Of a stretch of DNA of 5,668 nucleotides, positions 1-4,501 are shown piece after piece. The translations under genes were made by a program, and so were the position numbers. Position 1 is the stretch's first letter, and each line of letters begins with the position of its first letter. The stretch lies in the NCBI GenBank assembly GCA_018897415.1, contig JAHIKR010000230.1:1-5668 (forward strand), read 5' to 3'. This stretch comes from Pseudomonadota bacterium (lineage in GTDB: Bacteria; Desulfobacterota; Desulfobacteria; Desulfobacterales; ETH-SRB1). A model generated the notes under the pieces. The model searched no databases, was not told the origin of the DNA, and saw only the letters and a list, made by a program, of their open reading frames with translations.

Positions 1-43
1 CAGGGACGGCGGCCTGGGCTTCCGCCTCCTGAGGAGTCCTTAG
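1..43 (+). CDS. C-terminal end of a SUMF1/formylglycine-generating-enzyme-fold protein (partial)
   Basis: Reading from base 2, thirteen codons precede a TAG at 41-43 and encode RDGGLGFRLLRSP. The GFRL(V/L)R(S/T) ending just before the stop is the usual C-terminal signature of the FGE-sulfatase/SUMF1 family (C-type-lectin-like fold), whose members include formylglycine-generating enzymes, proteins linked to serine/threonine kinases, and variable proteins of diversity-generating retroelements. Which of these it is cannot be told from 13 residues. The piece is GC-rich compared with the AT-rich DNA right after it. The gene begins outside the window. Confidence is limited by the short length, but motif, position and stop agree. 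Confidence 0.55.
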   Translation, partial: RDGGLGFRLLRSP

Positions 44-74
44 ATTTTGGTTTTTATTTTTTTACCTTTTGGAA

Positions 75-146
75 GCGCTGTAAGCCTTTATTGTAGGTGC
101 AAGCAAAGCGAAGCTGCTATGCGCCTGCAATAAGCATACAGCACGC
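75..146. repeat. Long imperfect inverted repeat (hairpin) downstream of the SUMF1-like gene
   Basis: The arm at 75-100 pairs with 121-146. The inner 11 positions (90-100 with 121-131 or so) pair throughout, with two G-U wobbles if read as RNA. The outer part pairs with small bulges (CTGTAAG against CATACAG). The loop of about 20 bases (101-120) can form a further AGC/GCT mini-stem. A T-rich run lies before, not after, the hairpin, so it does not look like an intrinsic terminator for the upstream gene. Function unknown: structured RNA, recombination site or cruciform are all possible. Confidence 0.5.
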
Positions 147-236
147 ATTATGTAGTGACTGCGTAAGTTCGTGCAGGGTTTCGGGACATCCATTGCATTA
201 TAACTTTTACTTAGGAAAGTCGGTGAGCAGACCTTC

Positions 237-361
237 GCCTAACCACACAATTGTATCTGACGTGAAGGGTCGTGCGGCTTTAGTATTTGCATAATTCCGT
301 GTTTAATTTACTTTTATGAAGACCTTGTCACCCTTCACGCAACACATTGTGGCCGTTCGGC
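237..361. repeat. attC-like imperfect inverted repeat
   Basis: The 5' end is GCCTAAC (237-243), an exact match to the integron R'' consensus RYYYAAC. The 3' end is GTTCGGC (355-361), one base off the R' consensus GTTRRRY and complementary to the 5' box at six of seven positions. Inside, CGTGAAGGGT (261-270) is perfectly complementary to ACCCTTCACG (330-339), and the sequence between the boxes and this stem (CACACAATTGT against ACACATTGTG) also pairs with gaps and bulges. The 125-base length is within the range of long chromosomal attC sites. Against it: one imperfect core box, no integrase in view and no second copy in the window. Confidence 0.35.
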
Positions 362-395
362 TATCAATAGAGTATAAGATTTCAAGCTCAACGTT

Positions 396-419
396 GGAGG
401 TAAAAATGGAAAAAAAAAA
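396..419 (+). promoter_or_regulatory. Shine-Dalgarno, ATG and A10 slippery tract of the lipoprotein gene
   Basis: GGAGG (396-400) sits five bases before ATG (406-408), which is followed by G and ten consecutive A (410-419). Runs of nine or more A are known sites of RNA polymerase slippage and of length variation. Removing one A, or adding two, joins the ATG to the lipoprotein frame. Confidence 0.55.
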
Positions 420-910
420 TTAGTATCATCCTGATTGGCTTGTTTCTGATAATAGGGTGTGCGGGAATGCAACAAATCAATGAGGCAACCGACAGCGCAT
501 TTGTATTTGAAAGAATCGAAAACGTGGAAATGGACAAAAAAGACATCATCTCCAACTCGGTAGCTTTTATTGCAGAAAAGTTTGTGTCGGCAAAAAGCGT
601 AATTCAGTTAAAAGATCCAGAGTTAGGAAAAATTGTCGGGGATGTAGTTCTTATGAATTCGAAGGCGGGTTTTCTTGATGCCTTTCATGGGATCAAGACA
701 AGGATTGTGTTAGATGCAAAGGACGGAAAATACCGATTACAGATGTCTAACGTAGTGGCAACCGATAGAAACGGAATCGAATCGCCATGGGGAAAAATAG
801 AGGGTGCAAATAGGTACCGAATAGAACCAATGGCGCAGTCGGTGCTATGCGAATTTTCCAATGAACTTCTCAAGTATCTAAAGAAGGTTAAAGCAAACGC
901 GAATTGGTAA
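406..910 (+). CDS. DUF4468-like lipoprotein, start codon separated by an A10 frameshift
   Basis: The body (open frame 440-910) resembles the DUF4468 domain, a TBP-like fold found in secreted proteins: a helix with FIAEKF, then SAKSVIQLKD, GKIVGDVV, and a strand ending DGKYRLQMSNV. Just upstream, in frame, is KKKISIILIGLFLIIGC, a typical type II signal peptide with lipobox IIGC, so an envelope lipoprotein is expected. No ATG lies in this frame. The only good start, ATG at 406-408 with GGAGG at 396-400, is one frame off: it reads four codons then TAG (421-423) because of ten A at 410-419. With nine A it would read MEKKISII and run through to 910, giving about 167 residues with the lipid-carrying Cys at position 18. 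Without frame change, TTG at 440 would give 156 residues and a truncated signal. Function unknown. Frameshift, slippage or sequence error are all possible. Confidence 0.7.
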
Positions 911-995
911 AAGAAAACGGTTCTAACCCATATGAGCCTTTCCGTGTCAAAGCAGACAGTGGGATAAGGCCGAGGTCAAGGCCAAATGGAAATCA

Positions 996-1283
996 ATGTT
1001 TCAAACGAAAAATCGGATATCAAAGCGAAGCACCCAAAAACAGGTAAAGGAAATATTAGAAAAAATAGGGAGCGTTCTAGTTATCGTTTTCGTTATCGGA
1101 TTTTTTATTGTGTGGGTCGGGATTTATTTCGTGTACCTGGCGCCGTATACCAGATATTTCTTTTTTGAAATACTGAACCTACCCGCATTCCCGTCAATAT
1201 TACATATCGTGCCGATGTTCGGCATTCCTATTATTGCCGGTGCGCTTATTATTTGGCTTTTGTTAAAAATAATTGGGAGATAA
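996..1283 (+). CDS. Small protein with two predicted membrane helices, unknown function
   Basis: The frame encodes 95 residues. A basic N-terminus of about 20 residues precedes a first strongly hydrophobic segment (about residues 25-49, GSVLVIVFVIGFFIVW), then an aromatic loop YTRYFFFEILNLPAF and a second segment (about 71-93, PIIAGALIIWLLLKII) ending in IIGR. I recognise no family. The start is uncertain: ATG at 996 has no clear ribosome binding site, whereas ATG at 986 in another frame follows AAGG (979-982) and encodes a plausible hydrophilic N-terminus before losing the membrane segments. A frameshift joining the two in the A-rich stretch around 1033-1070 is possible. It lies 85 bases after the lipoprotein gene on the same strand. 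Confidence 0.5.
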   Translation: MFQTKNRISKRSTQKQVKEILEKIGSVLVIVFVIGFFIVWVGIYFVYLAPYTRYFFFEILNLPAFPSILHIVPMFGIPIIAGALIIWLLLKIIGR

Positions 1284-1422
1284 AGAGAGGGTATCTTGGC
1301 CAGAATTAAAGATGAATAGATGGCCTGCTGCCCAGAATTATCTGCGACTGAGCAGCAATTAAAGGGGACTGGCCGAAGAACCGTCTGAAAGCTACTACCA
1401 AAGATTAAAGGAATAAAATCCA
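1284..1422. other. Short intergenic stretch between membrane-protein gene and intron relic
   Basis: No gene is supported here. It contains two copies of CAGAATTA (near 1301 and 1332) and a weak GCTGC/GCAGC inverted pair (about 1327-1355). A minus-strand open frame across it (1124-1459) runs through the membrane-protein gene and the intron 3' end, and reads as a shadow. Confidence 0.3.
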
Positions 1423-1460
1423 ATCGGGTAAGGGGGAGTTTCTCTCTCCCCCTCCCCACA

Positions 1461-1491
1461 ACACCACGGCTTGCGGGTCCGCACCTGGCGT
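1461..1491 (-). ncRNA. Group II intron domain V-like hairpin
   Basis: On the minus strand the segment begins ACGCCAGG and ends CCGTGGTGT, forming the lower stem. TGCG-GACC-CGCA forms the upper stem and four-base loop. CGC in the lower stem would be the catalytic triad (CGC variant of AGC). One extra G in the 3' arm and a loop that is not GNRA depart from a standard domain V. The domain VI-like hairpin follows after a short linker, in the expected order. Confidence 0.5.
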
Positions 1492-1568
1492 TTCACAAAG
1501 CTTATCGAGTCCCGCCCAGGCTAAGCTCATAGCTTTGCACTCCGGGTTGGACGTTCGTTTCACTCACT

Positions 1569-1583
1569 CTCGCCTGCGGCGAG
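1569..1583. repeat. Perfect GC-rich 6-bp hairpin inside the intron relic
   Basis: CTCGCC (1569-1574) and GGCGAG (1578-1583) are perfect complements around a TGC loop. It sits in the part of the intron relic that does not resemble domain I, V or VI, where domain IV material would be expected. The neighbouring TCCGCTTCGCTCCG is also GC-rich and self-complementary in part. Confidence 0.5.
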
Positions 1584-1650
1584 CCTTCCGCTTCGCTCCG
1601 CCTTCAGACAAAACCTCACGATAATACCCTTGCCTTCGGCTAATACTTTT

Positions 1651-1673
1651 GTTAATGTGTTCAGCACATTAAC
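1651..1673. repeat. Perfect 9-bp hairpin inside the intron relic
   Basis: GTTAATGTG (1651-1659) and CACATTAAC (1665-1673) are perfect complements around a five-base loop. It lies between the two domain I-like pieces of the intron relic and probably is one of its stem-loops. Confidence 0.6.
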
Positions 1674-1767
1674 AGGGTTCACGTGTAGGGGACTTACGCC
1701 CCATTAGTTCACGCCCATGCCGGGCGTTCGATCACAAAATTAAAGATACAGTATAGGATGCTCAAAA

Positions 1768-2064
1768 ATGACTTTAGATGAAATAAAAAAAATAGTTATA
1801 CCTGCCTGTAAAACATTTAACGTGGAACGACTGAGTATTTTTGGTTCATATGCCAGGGGAGACACGAGTAGATCAAGCGATATTGATTTCATCGTTGAGT
1901 TTATTGACCCTAACCATAAGCCATCAAAGCGATTCTTTGGTCTACTCCATCTTTTTGAAGACAAATTTCGTTGCGAAATCGATATGGTAACGCCCGATGG
2001 GATTAAAAATCCTTATTTTCGAGACAGAGTAATGAGAGAAAGGGTTGATTTATATGAAGGATGA
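1768..2064 (+). CDS. mntA: MntA-type nucleotidyltransferase antitoxin
   Basis: This 98-residue minimal nucleotidyltransferase has the GSX10DXD signature: G26-S27 (GSYARGD) and D38/D40 (SSDIDF), with the likely third catalytic carboxylate at D72 in CEIDMVTPDG. Proteins of this size and motif are the antitoxins of HEPN-MNT (HepT-MntA, type VII) modules and act by transferring AMP onto the HepT ribonuclease toxin. Length and both ends look complete. ATG at 1768 follows AGGA (1755-1758) with nine bases between. Its C-terminal codons overlap the HepT start by 11 bases, the usual operon arrangement, but that partner is broken here, so the antitoxin appears to be an orphan. The intron relic begins about 35 bases upstream on the other strand. 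Confidence 0.85.
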   Translation: MTLDEIKKIVIPACKTFNVERLSIFGSYARGDTSRSSDIDFIVEFIDPNHKPSKRFFGLLHLFEDKFRCEIDMVTPDGIKNPYFRDRVMRERVDLYEG

Positions 2065-2242
2065 AATTCTGAAGCATCTTTACAATGTCAGAGATGCCGC
2101 TTTAGCAATAAAGAGGTTTATAGAGGGGAAAACCTTTGATGATTATAAGAAAAACGCAAGGCAGTGGCAAGCGTGGAGGCTTTCGATTGATCTACTATTG
2201 GGATACTCCATGCGATACAATCTATATGTTGCTGATATATAG
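2054..2242 (+). pseudogene. hepT: Truncated HepT (HEPN) toxin, N-terminal fragment
   Basis: ATG at 2054, after AAAGGG (2038-2044), opens a frame reading MKDEILKHLYNVRDAALAIK then RFIEGKTFDDY, a typical HepT N-terminus (first HEPN helices and the GKTF(D/E)(D/E)Y turn). Intact HepT proteins are about 110-115 residues and carry the ribonuclease motif RX4-6H with a following Tyr in the C-terminal half. Here the frame reaches TAG at 2240-2242 after 62 codons, has no such motif, and from about codon 30 runs over DNA that codes for a different toxin in another frame. It overlaps the upstream mntA by 11 bases. The fragment should lack RNase activity. The tail from about residue 32 (KKNARQWQAW) is probably missense translation across the junction. 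Confidence 0.75.
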
Positions 2243-2318
2243 AAAGAGTAAGCAAGAGGATCTAACCTCTAATCAACTCAAAACACTTAGTAGCCTTGTA
2301 AAGGAGATGCTTCAATGA
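2139..2318 (+). pseudogene. Truncated RelE/HigB-like toxin, C-terminal half
   Basis: The frame ending TGA at 2316-2318 reads GSGKRGGFRLIYYW, then IYMLLIYRKSKQEDL and a final helix NQLKTLSSLVKEML. This is the C-terminal half of RelE/HigB-like mRNA-interferase toxins of the kind paired with NadS-type HTH antitoxins; intact members run to about 100-110 residues, so roughly the first 45-50 are missing. The missing part is replaced by the HepT N-terminus in another frame. The stop overlaps the antitoxin ATG (ATGA, 2315-2318), as in intact modules. A residual ATG at 2139 follows GAGGGG (2123-2128) by ten bases and could in principle start a 59-residue remnant. The true junction is probably within about 2139-2155. 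Confidence 0.75.
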
Positions 2319-2605
2319 AAGAAAACGATTTTAATAACCTCGTTAAAAGTATCAAACAAGCAGGACGAATTAAAAAAGGTCAACTGAAGCCCAGCCGTTC
2401 ATTTGAGTTTAGTCCATTTGACATCAAGTCAATACGAAAGAAACTTCACAAATCTCAAACTGAATTTGCACTAATGATTGGCGTAAGTGTTTCCACGCTT
2501 CAAAACTGGGAACAAGGTAGACGCAAGCCCGAAGGCCCTGCGAGGGCTCTATTAAAGGTTGCTTCTGAAAATCCAGAAGTTGTCAGCAGAGTATTAAAAG
2601 CGTAG
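2315..2605 (+). CDS. NadS/HigA-like XRE-family HTH antitoxin
   Basis: This 96-residue protein has an N-terminal extension (LVKSIKQAGRIKKG, then LKPSRSFEF) and a helix-turn-helix at about residues 34-78: IRKKLHKSQTEFALMIGVS followed by VSTLQNWEQGRRKPEGPAR. That layout is typical of HTH antitoxins paired with RelE/HigB-like toxins (NadS type). Such proteins bind the toxin and repress their own operon. AAGGAG at 2301-2306 sits eight bases before the ATG, and the start overlaps the toxin stop by four bases. The open frame is complete with conserved motif intact, although its toxin is cut to its C-terminal half. Confidence 0.85.
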   Translation: MKENDFNNLVKSIKQAGRIKKGQLKPSRSFEFSPFDIKSIRKKLHKSQTEFALMIGVSVSTLQNWEQGRRKPEGPARALLKVASENPEVVSRVLKA

Positions 2606-2638
2606 GTTTGATTGAATGGACTTTATAACAATCGAACC
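2605..2638. terminator. Possible bidirectional terminator hairpin between convergent genes
   Basis: GGTTTGATTG (2605-2614) pairs with CAATCGAACC (2629-2638) over ten positions with one G-T, around a 14-base loop. It begins on the last base of the antitoxin stop codon and lies six bases beyond the minus-strand methyltransferase stop. No clear T-run follows on the plus strand and only a weak one on the minus strand, so termination strength is uncertain. Confidence 0.4.
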
Positions 2639-2644
2639 AGTGCA

Positions 2645-3712
2645 TTAACTGCCGGTTAATCTGTCCGATACTTCCCTTGTCAGCCTAAGAACCTTTGTTG
2701 CATTTTCAAGGCTTAAAGAACCTGTACCGCAACTTGGAGTTATTAAAGACTGTGCCAGGATTCTAGACCTGTCAAATCCAAGTGCCTCTAAATCCCGTAC
2801 TTTATCTTCCCATTTTATCACCAGCGAATCGACTGTCTCTTTTTCAATATCCTCTGCATTTGAGGTGGGCACTATGCCCCATGCAAGAATACGTCCTGAT
2901 TCCACAAATTTTCTAATATGACCAGCGTAAAGAATAAATCTGTCAAAAAAAGAATAAGCATCAAAACTGACTATATCTGCCGAAGAACCAAGAACTATCG
3001 ACCAGTCAGAATTGGCACAAACGTGTATTCCTGCAAGACCGCCTTCTGAATGAACAGCCTCAATAACTTCATTAAAACATTTTGCCACTTCGTTCTTTGT
3101 TATGCTTATAAATGCCGACGAGCCGAAACCTGCAAGTGCAGGTTCATCAAAAAAAATAATTACAGGAACTCCGAATTTTGAAAGTTCTTTAACCTGCCAT
3201 CTGGCTTTCTGGGCTAAAAGCTTTACAGCCACATCCCTTATTTGCTCATCATAAAATATCGCCTTTCCCTCCTGATCGTTCATGCTTGTGCAAAAAGTTA
3301 CAGGGCCTGTTATTTGACCCTTGACAGCAATCGGAGAAACTGAGAGGGACTTTAAATGCTTTATTAACTCAAAAAAACCACTTGCTGTATCTTCAGTAAG
3401 AACAAATCTGGATTTGGAAAGGTCGAGATCTCCTTCAGTAACTGCCATGTAATCTTCATAGAATTTGAGAAGATCTTCACCAAAACTATCTGCACTGGTA
3501 TCTATGCAAGCTCTTTCTTTTTCAATTATAAGACCCGGCAAACCTGAGAGAAACTGAGCTATCATTCCTTCTTCTTTATAAACCGGAAGCTGAACCCATA
3601 ATGGAATTTCAGGGGTATACCTGAAAACAAGTTTTACAGCTTCTTTATGGTCATCCACAGGAAGGCTTCCTATTAAAACAGGAAGACCGTTAGCCTGAAA
3701 GTTTTCAATCAC
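2645..3712 (-). CDS. MetE C-terminal-domain-type methyltransferase (core MetE-like methionine synthase)
   Basis: This 355-residue protein of the UROD/MetE-like superfamily corresponds to the catalytic C-terminal barrel of cobalamin-independent methionine synthase; the MetE N-terminal domain is absent. Visible motifs are KGQITGPVTF (about 131-140), FFDEPAL (187-193, equivalent to DEPAL of MetE), His230-x-Cys232 in GIHVCANSDW, and Cys328 in TPSCGTGS (equivalent to the NPDCG cysteine). These are three of the four usual zinc ligands; where MetE has Glu (IETSRS) this protein has Asp251 in SFDAYSFF. Stand-alone core MetE proteins are thought to use methyl-corrinoid proteins rather than methyl-tetrahydrofolate, so methionine synthesis or another thiol methylation is likely. 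The GTG start (3710-3712) is chosen because AAAGGAG lies eight bases upstream. It is transcribed alone and divergently from the next gene. No SAM or cobalamin riboswitch is recognisable upstream. Confidence 0.8.
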   Translation of the reverse strand: MIENFQANGLPVLIGSLPVDDHKEAVKLVFRYTPEIPLWVQLPVYKEEGMIAQFLSGLPGLIIEKERACIDTSADSFGEDLLKFYEDYMAVTEGDLDLSKSRFVLTEDTASGFFELIKHLKSLSVSPIAVKGQITGPVTFCTSMNDQEGKAIFYDEQIRDVAVKLLAQKARWQVKELSKFGVPVIIFFDEPALAGFGSSAFISITKNEVAKCFNEVIEAVHSEGGLAGIHVCANSDWSIVLGSSADIVSFDAYSFFDRFILYAGHIRKFVESGRILAWGIVPTSNAEDIEKETVDSLVIKWEDKVRDLEALGFDRSRILAQSLITPSCGTGSLSLENATKVLRLTREVSDRLTGS

Positions 3713-3802
3713 AATTCATTCTCCTTTCATACCGTAAATATTAATAATAACTATCATGAGACCGATGAGTTTACAAGGATGATTCATACGGCCTGTAAAA
3801 GA

Positions 3803-3831
3803 TTGACACTTAATTATGCCGGTGTTATGTT
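3803..3831 (+). promoter_or_regulatory. Sigma-70-type promoter for the zinc-protein/tatA operon
   Basis: A consensus -35 TTGACA (3803-3808), a 17-base spacer and a -10 TATGTT (3826-3831) lie in the divergent intergenic region, about 50 bases before the ATG at 3880. The leader between is very AT-rich. Confidence 0.65.
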
Positions 3832-3879
3832 TATTTTTAAATAATTTATTTTGTCTCATCTGGAAAAATTTAACCTATT

Positions 3880-4293
3880 ATGACAAATATTATATCACTT
3901 GATAGTAAACTTAAGCTATCTAGAGACAAGAAAGCTAAGTTAATAAAAAAACGCAAACTTCTTGCCGTACAGAAGGTTTTTCAATGTACTCAGTGTTCCT
4001 TTAAATGTGAAAAATGCGGCTCTCAAATCAGTCTCGCACATCATATAAAGGAAAATGATTCCCGCAGCATTAAGGTATCATATCGATTCTGCGAGAGTTG
4101 CATGGAAGAATTTAATGATTATATTGAAAAAATTAAGGGGAAAGGAGACTCTGACTCTTACTGGCACAATGATGCGTGGACAGATGTCTGGAAAACGTGG
4201 GTAGATTATCAGAACGCCATTGACCGCTATCTAAAATCAAAAGAGTTTACGCAACTTCTGCAGGAATTGAGACAGAACGAGCCCAACAAATAG
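3880..4293 (+). CDS. Conserved-looking six-cysteine protein, probable zinc binding, unknown function
   Basis: This 137-residue soluble protein has a Lys-rich N-terminus (11-26), then Cys pairs C36/C39 (CTQC) and C43/C46 (CEKC), His54-His55, and C71/C74 (CESC). This could be one or two zinc sites. The C-terminal half is acidic and Trp-rich (HNDAWTDVWKTWVDYQNAID) and ends in an amphipathic helix. There is no signal peptide or membrane segment. I do not recognise a named family. ATG at 3880 is the only reasonable start; no clear Shine-Dalgarno precedes it. It is first in an operon with tatA, nine bases apart with the tatA ribosome binding site overlapping its stop, which hints at, but does not show, a link to Tat export or folding quality control. 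Confidence 0.75.
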   Translation: MTNIISLDSKLKLSRDKKAKLIKKRKLLAVQKVFQCTQCSFKCEKCGSQISLAHHIKENDSRSIKVSYRFCESCMEEFNDYIEKIKGKGDSDSYWHNDAWTDVWKTWVDYQNAIDRYLKSKEFTQLLQELRQNEPNK

Positions 4294-4302
4294 GAGGATT
4301 TT

Positions 4303-4485
4303 ATGTTTGGAATTGGAATGCCTGAACTTATAATAATACTTGTTATTATTCTGATTATATTCGGAGCTGGCAAACTTCCGGAAATTGGAGCAGGTATAGG
4401 TAAGGCAATAAAGAATTTTAAAAGTGCAACAACCGACTCTGAGAAAAAAGAAGCTGATAAACTTGAGAAAGGTGATAAATCCTGA
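4303..4485 (+). CDS. tatA: Sec-independent protein translocase subunit TatA
   Basis: This 60-residue TatA/TatE-type protein has a short N-terminus MFGIGMPEL, one hydrophobic helix (about 7-20, LIIILVIILIIF), the FGAGKLPEIG hinge, an amphipathic helix GAGIGKAIKNFK (about 29-40) and a charged Lys/Glu-rich tail. It forms the pore-like oligomer of the twin-arginine pathway that exports folded proteins, with TatC (not in the window). The length is at the short end for TatA. AGGAGG at 4292-4297 is five bases before the ATG and overlaps the stop of the upstream gene, so the two are co-transcribed. Only 16 bases separate its stop from that of the convergent rhomboid gene, with no terminator visible. 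Confidence 0.93.
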   Translation: MFGIGMPELIIILVIILIIFGAGKLPEIGAGIGKAIKNFKSATTDSEKKEADKLEKGDKS

Positions 4486-4501
4486 GTTATTACAGCTTAA
4501 A

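Larger units (their letters stand above)
44..405. other. Gene-free, structure-rich intergenic region
   Basis: About 360 bases lie between the stop of the SUMF1-like gene and the lipoprotein start with no convincing gene. A 65-codon open frame at 97-294 lacks a good start and ribosome binding site and reads as unlikely protein. The stretch holds a T-rich segment (46-70), the hairpin at 75-146, a small CTGC/GCAG hairpin near 159-175, a five-base ACTTT/AAAGT hairpin near 203-220, and the long attC-like inverted repeat at 237-361. A TATAAG sequence at 373-378 could be a -10 element for the lipoprotein gene, but I see no well-spaced -35. Confidence 0.5.
1423..1733 (-). mobile_element. ORF-less, shortened group II intron relic
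   Basis: Read on the minus strand, the 5' side (from about 1729-1735) has CGCCCGGCATGGGCGTGAAC, TAATGGGG and AAGTCCCCTACACG. From memory these match the 5' part of domain I in bacterial group II introns, whose 5' end is normally GTGCG; here that is altered. GCCGAAGGCAAGGGT and a TCGTGAGG segment are further domain I-like pieces. The 3' side has a domain V-like hairpin (1461-1491), a domain VI-like hairpin (GGGGGAG/CTCCCCC, 1432-1452) and a 3' end reading TTACCCGAT, with a candidate branch-point A at 1429, six bases before the end at 1423. Total length is only about 310 bases. No reverse transcriptase/maturase is encoded and most of domains I-IV are missing, so it is probably immobile and probably cannot self-splice. 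It lies antisense to the flanking genes. Confidence 0.65.

Noticed and set aside
97..294. Open frame of 65 codons in the structured intergenic region
   Set aside because: It has no good start or ribosome binding site, a Cys/Ser/His-rich low-plausibility product, and it overlaps two long inverted repeats that explain the region better.
685..873. Minus-strand open frame inside the lipoprotein gene
   Set aside because: It is a shadow of the DUF4468-like coding sequence, with no start signals.
1124..1459. Minus-strand open frame of 111 codons
   Set aside because: It runs antisense through the two-helix membrane protein gene and into the intron 3' hairpins, and no family resemblance is seen.
1440..1740. 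Insertion sequence or CRISPR array as explanation for the hairpin-rich non-coding block
   Set aside because: There are no terminal inverted repeats with a transposase and no regularly spaced repeats; group II intron signatures on the minus strand explain it better.
1740..1964. Minus-strand open frame antisense to mntA
   Set aside because: The plus strand carries a clear nucleotidyltransferase with catalytic motif, so this is a shadow.
2629..2640. ATCGAACC resembling a tRNA T-arm end
   Set aside because: No acceptor, D or anticodon arms fit around it; it is one arm of the hairpin at 2605-2638.
3713..3802. Riboswitch or strong promoter for the metE-like gene
   Set aside because: No SAM or cobalamin riboswitch core is recognisable. 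The best minus-strand promoter pair (TTGTAA and TAGTTA, 17 bases apart) matches the consensus too poorly to report.
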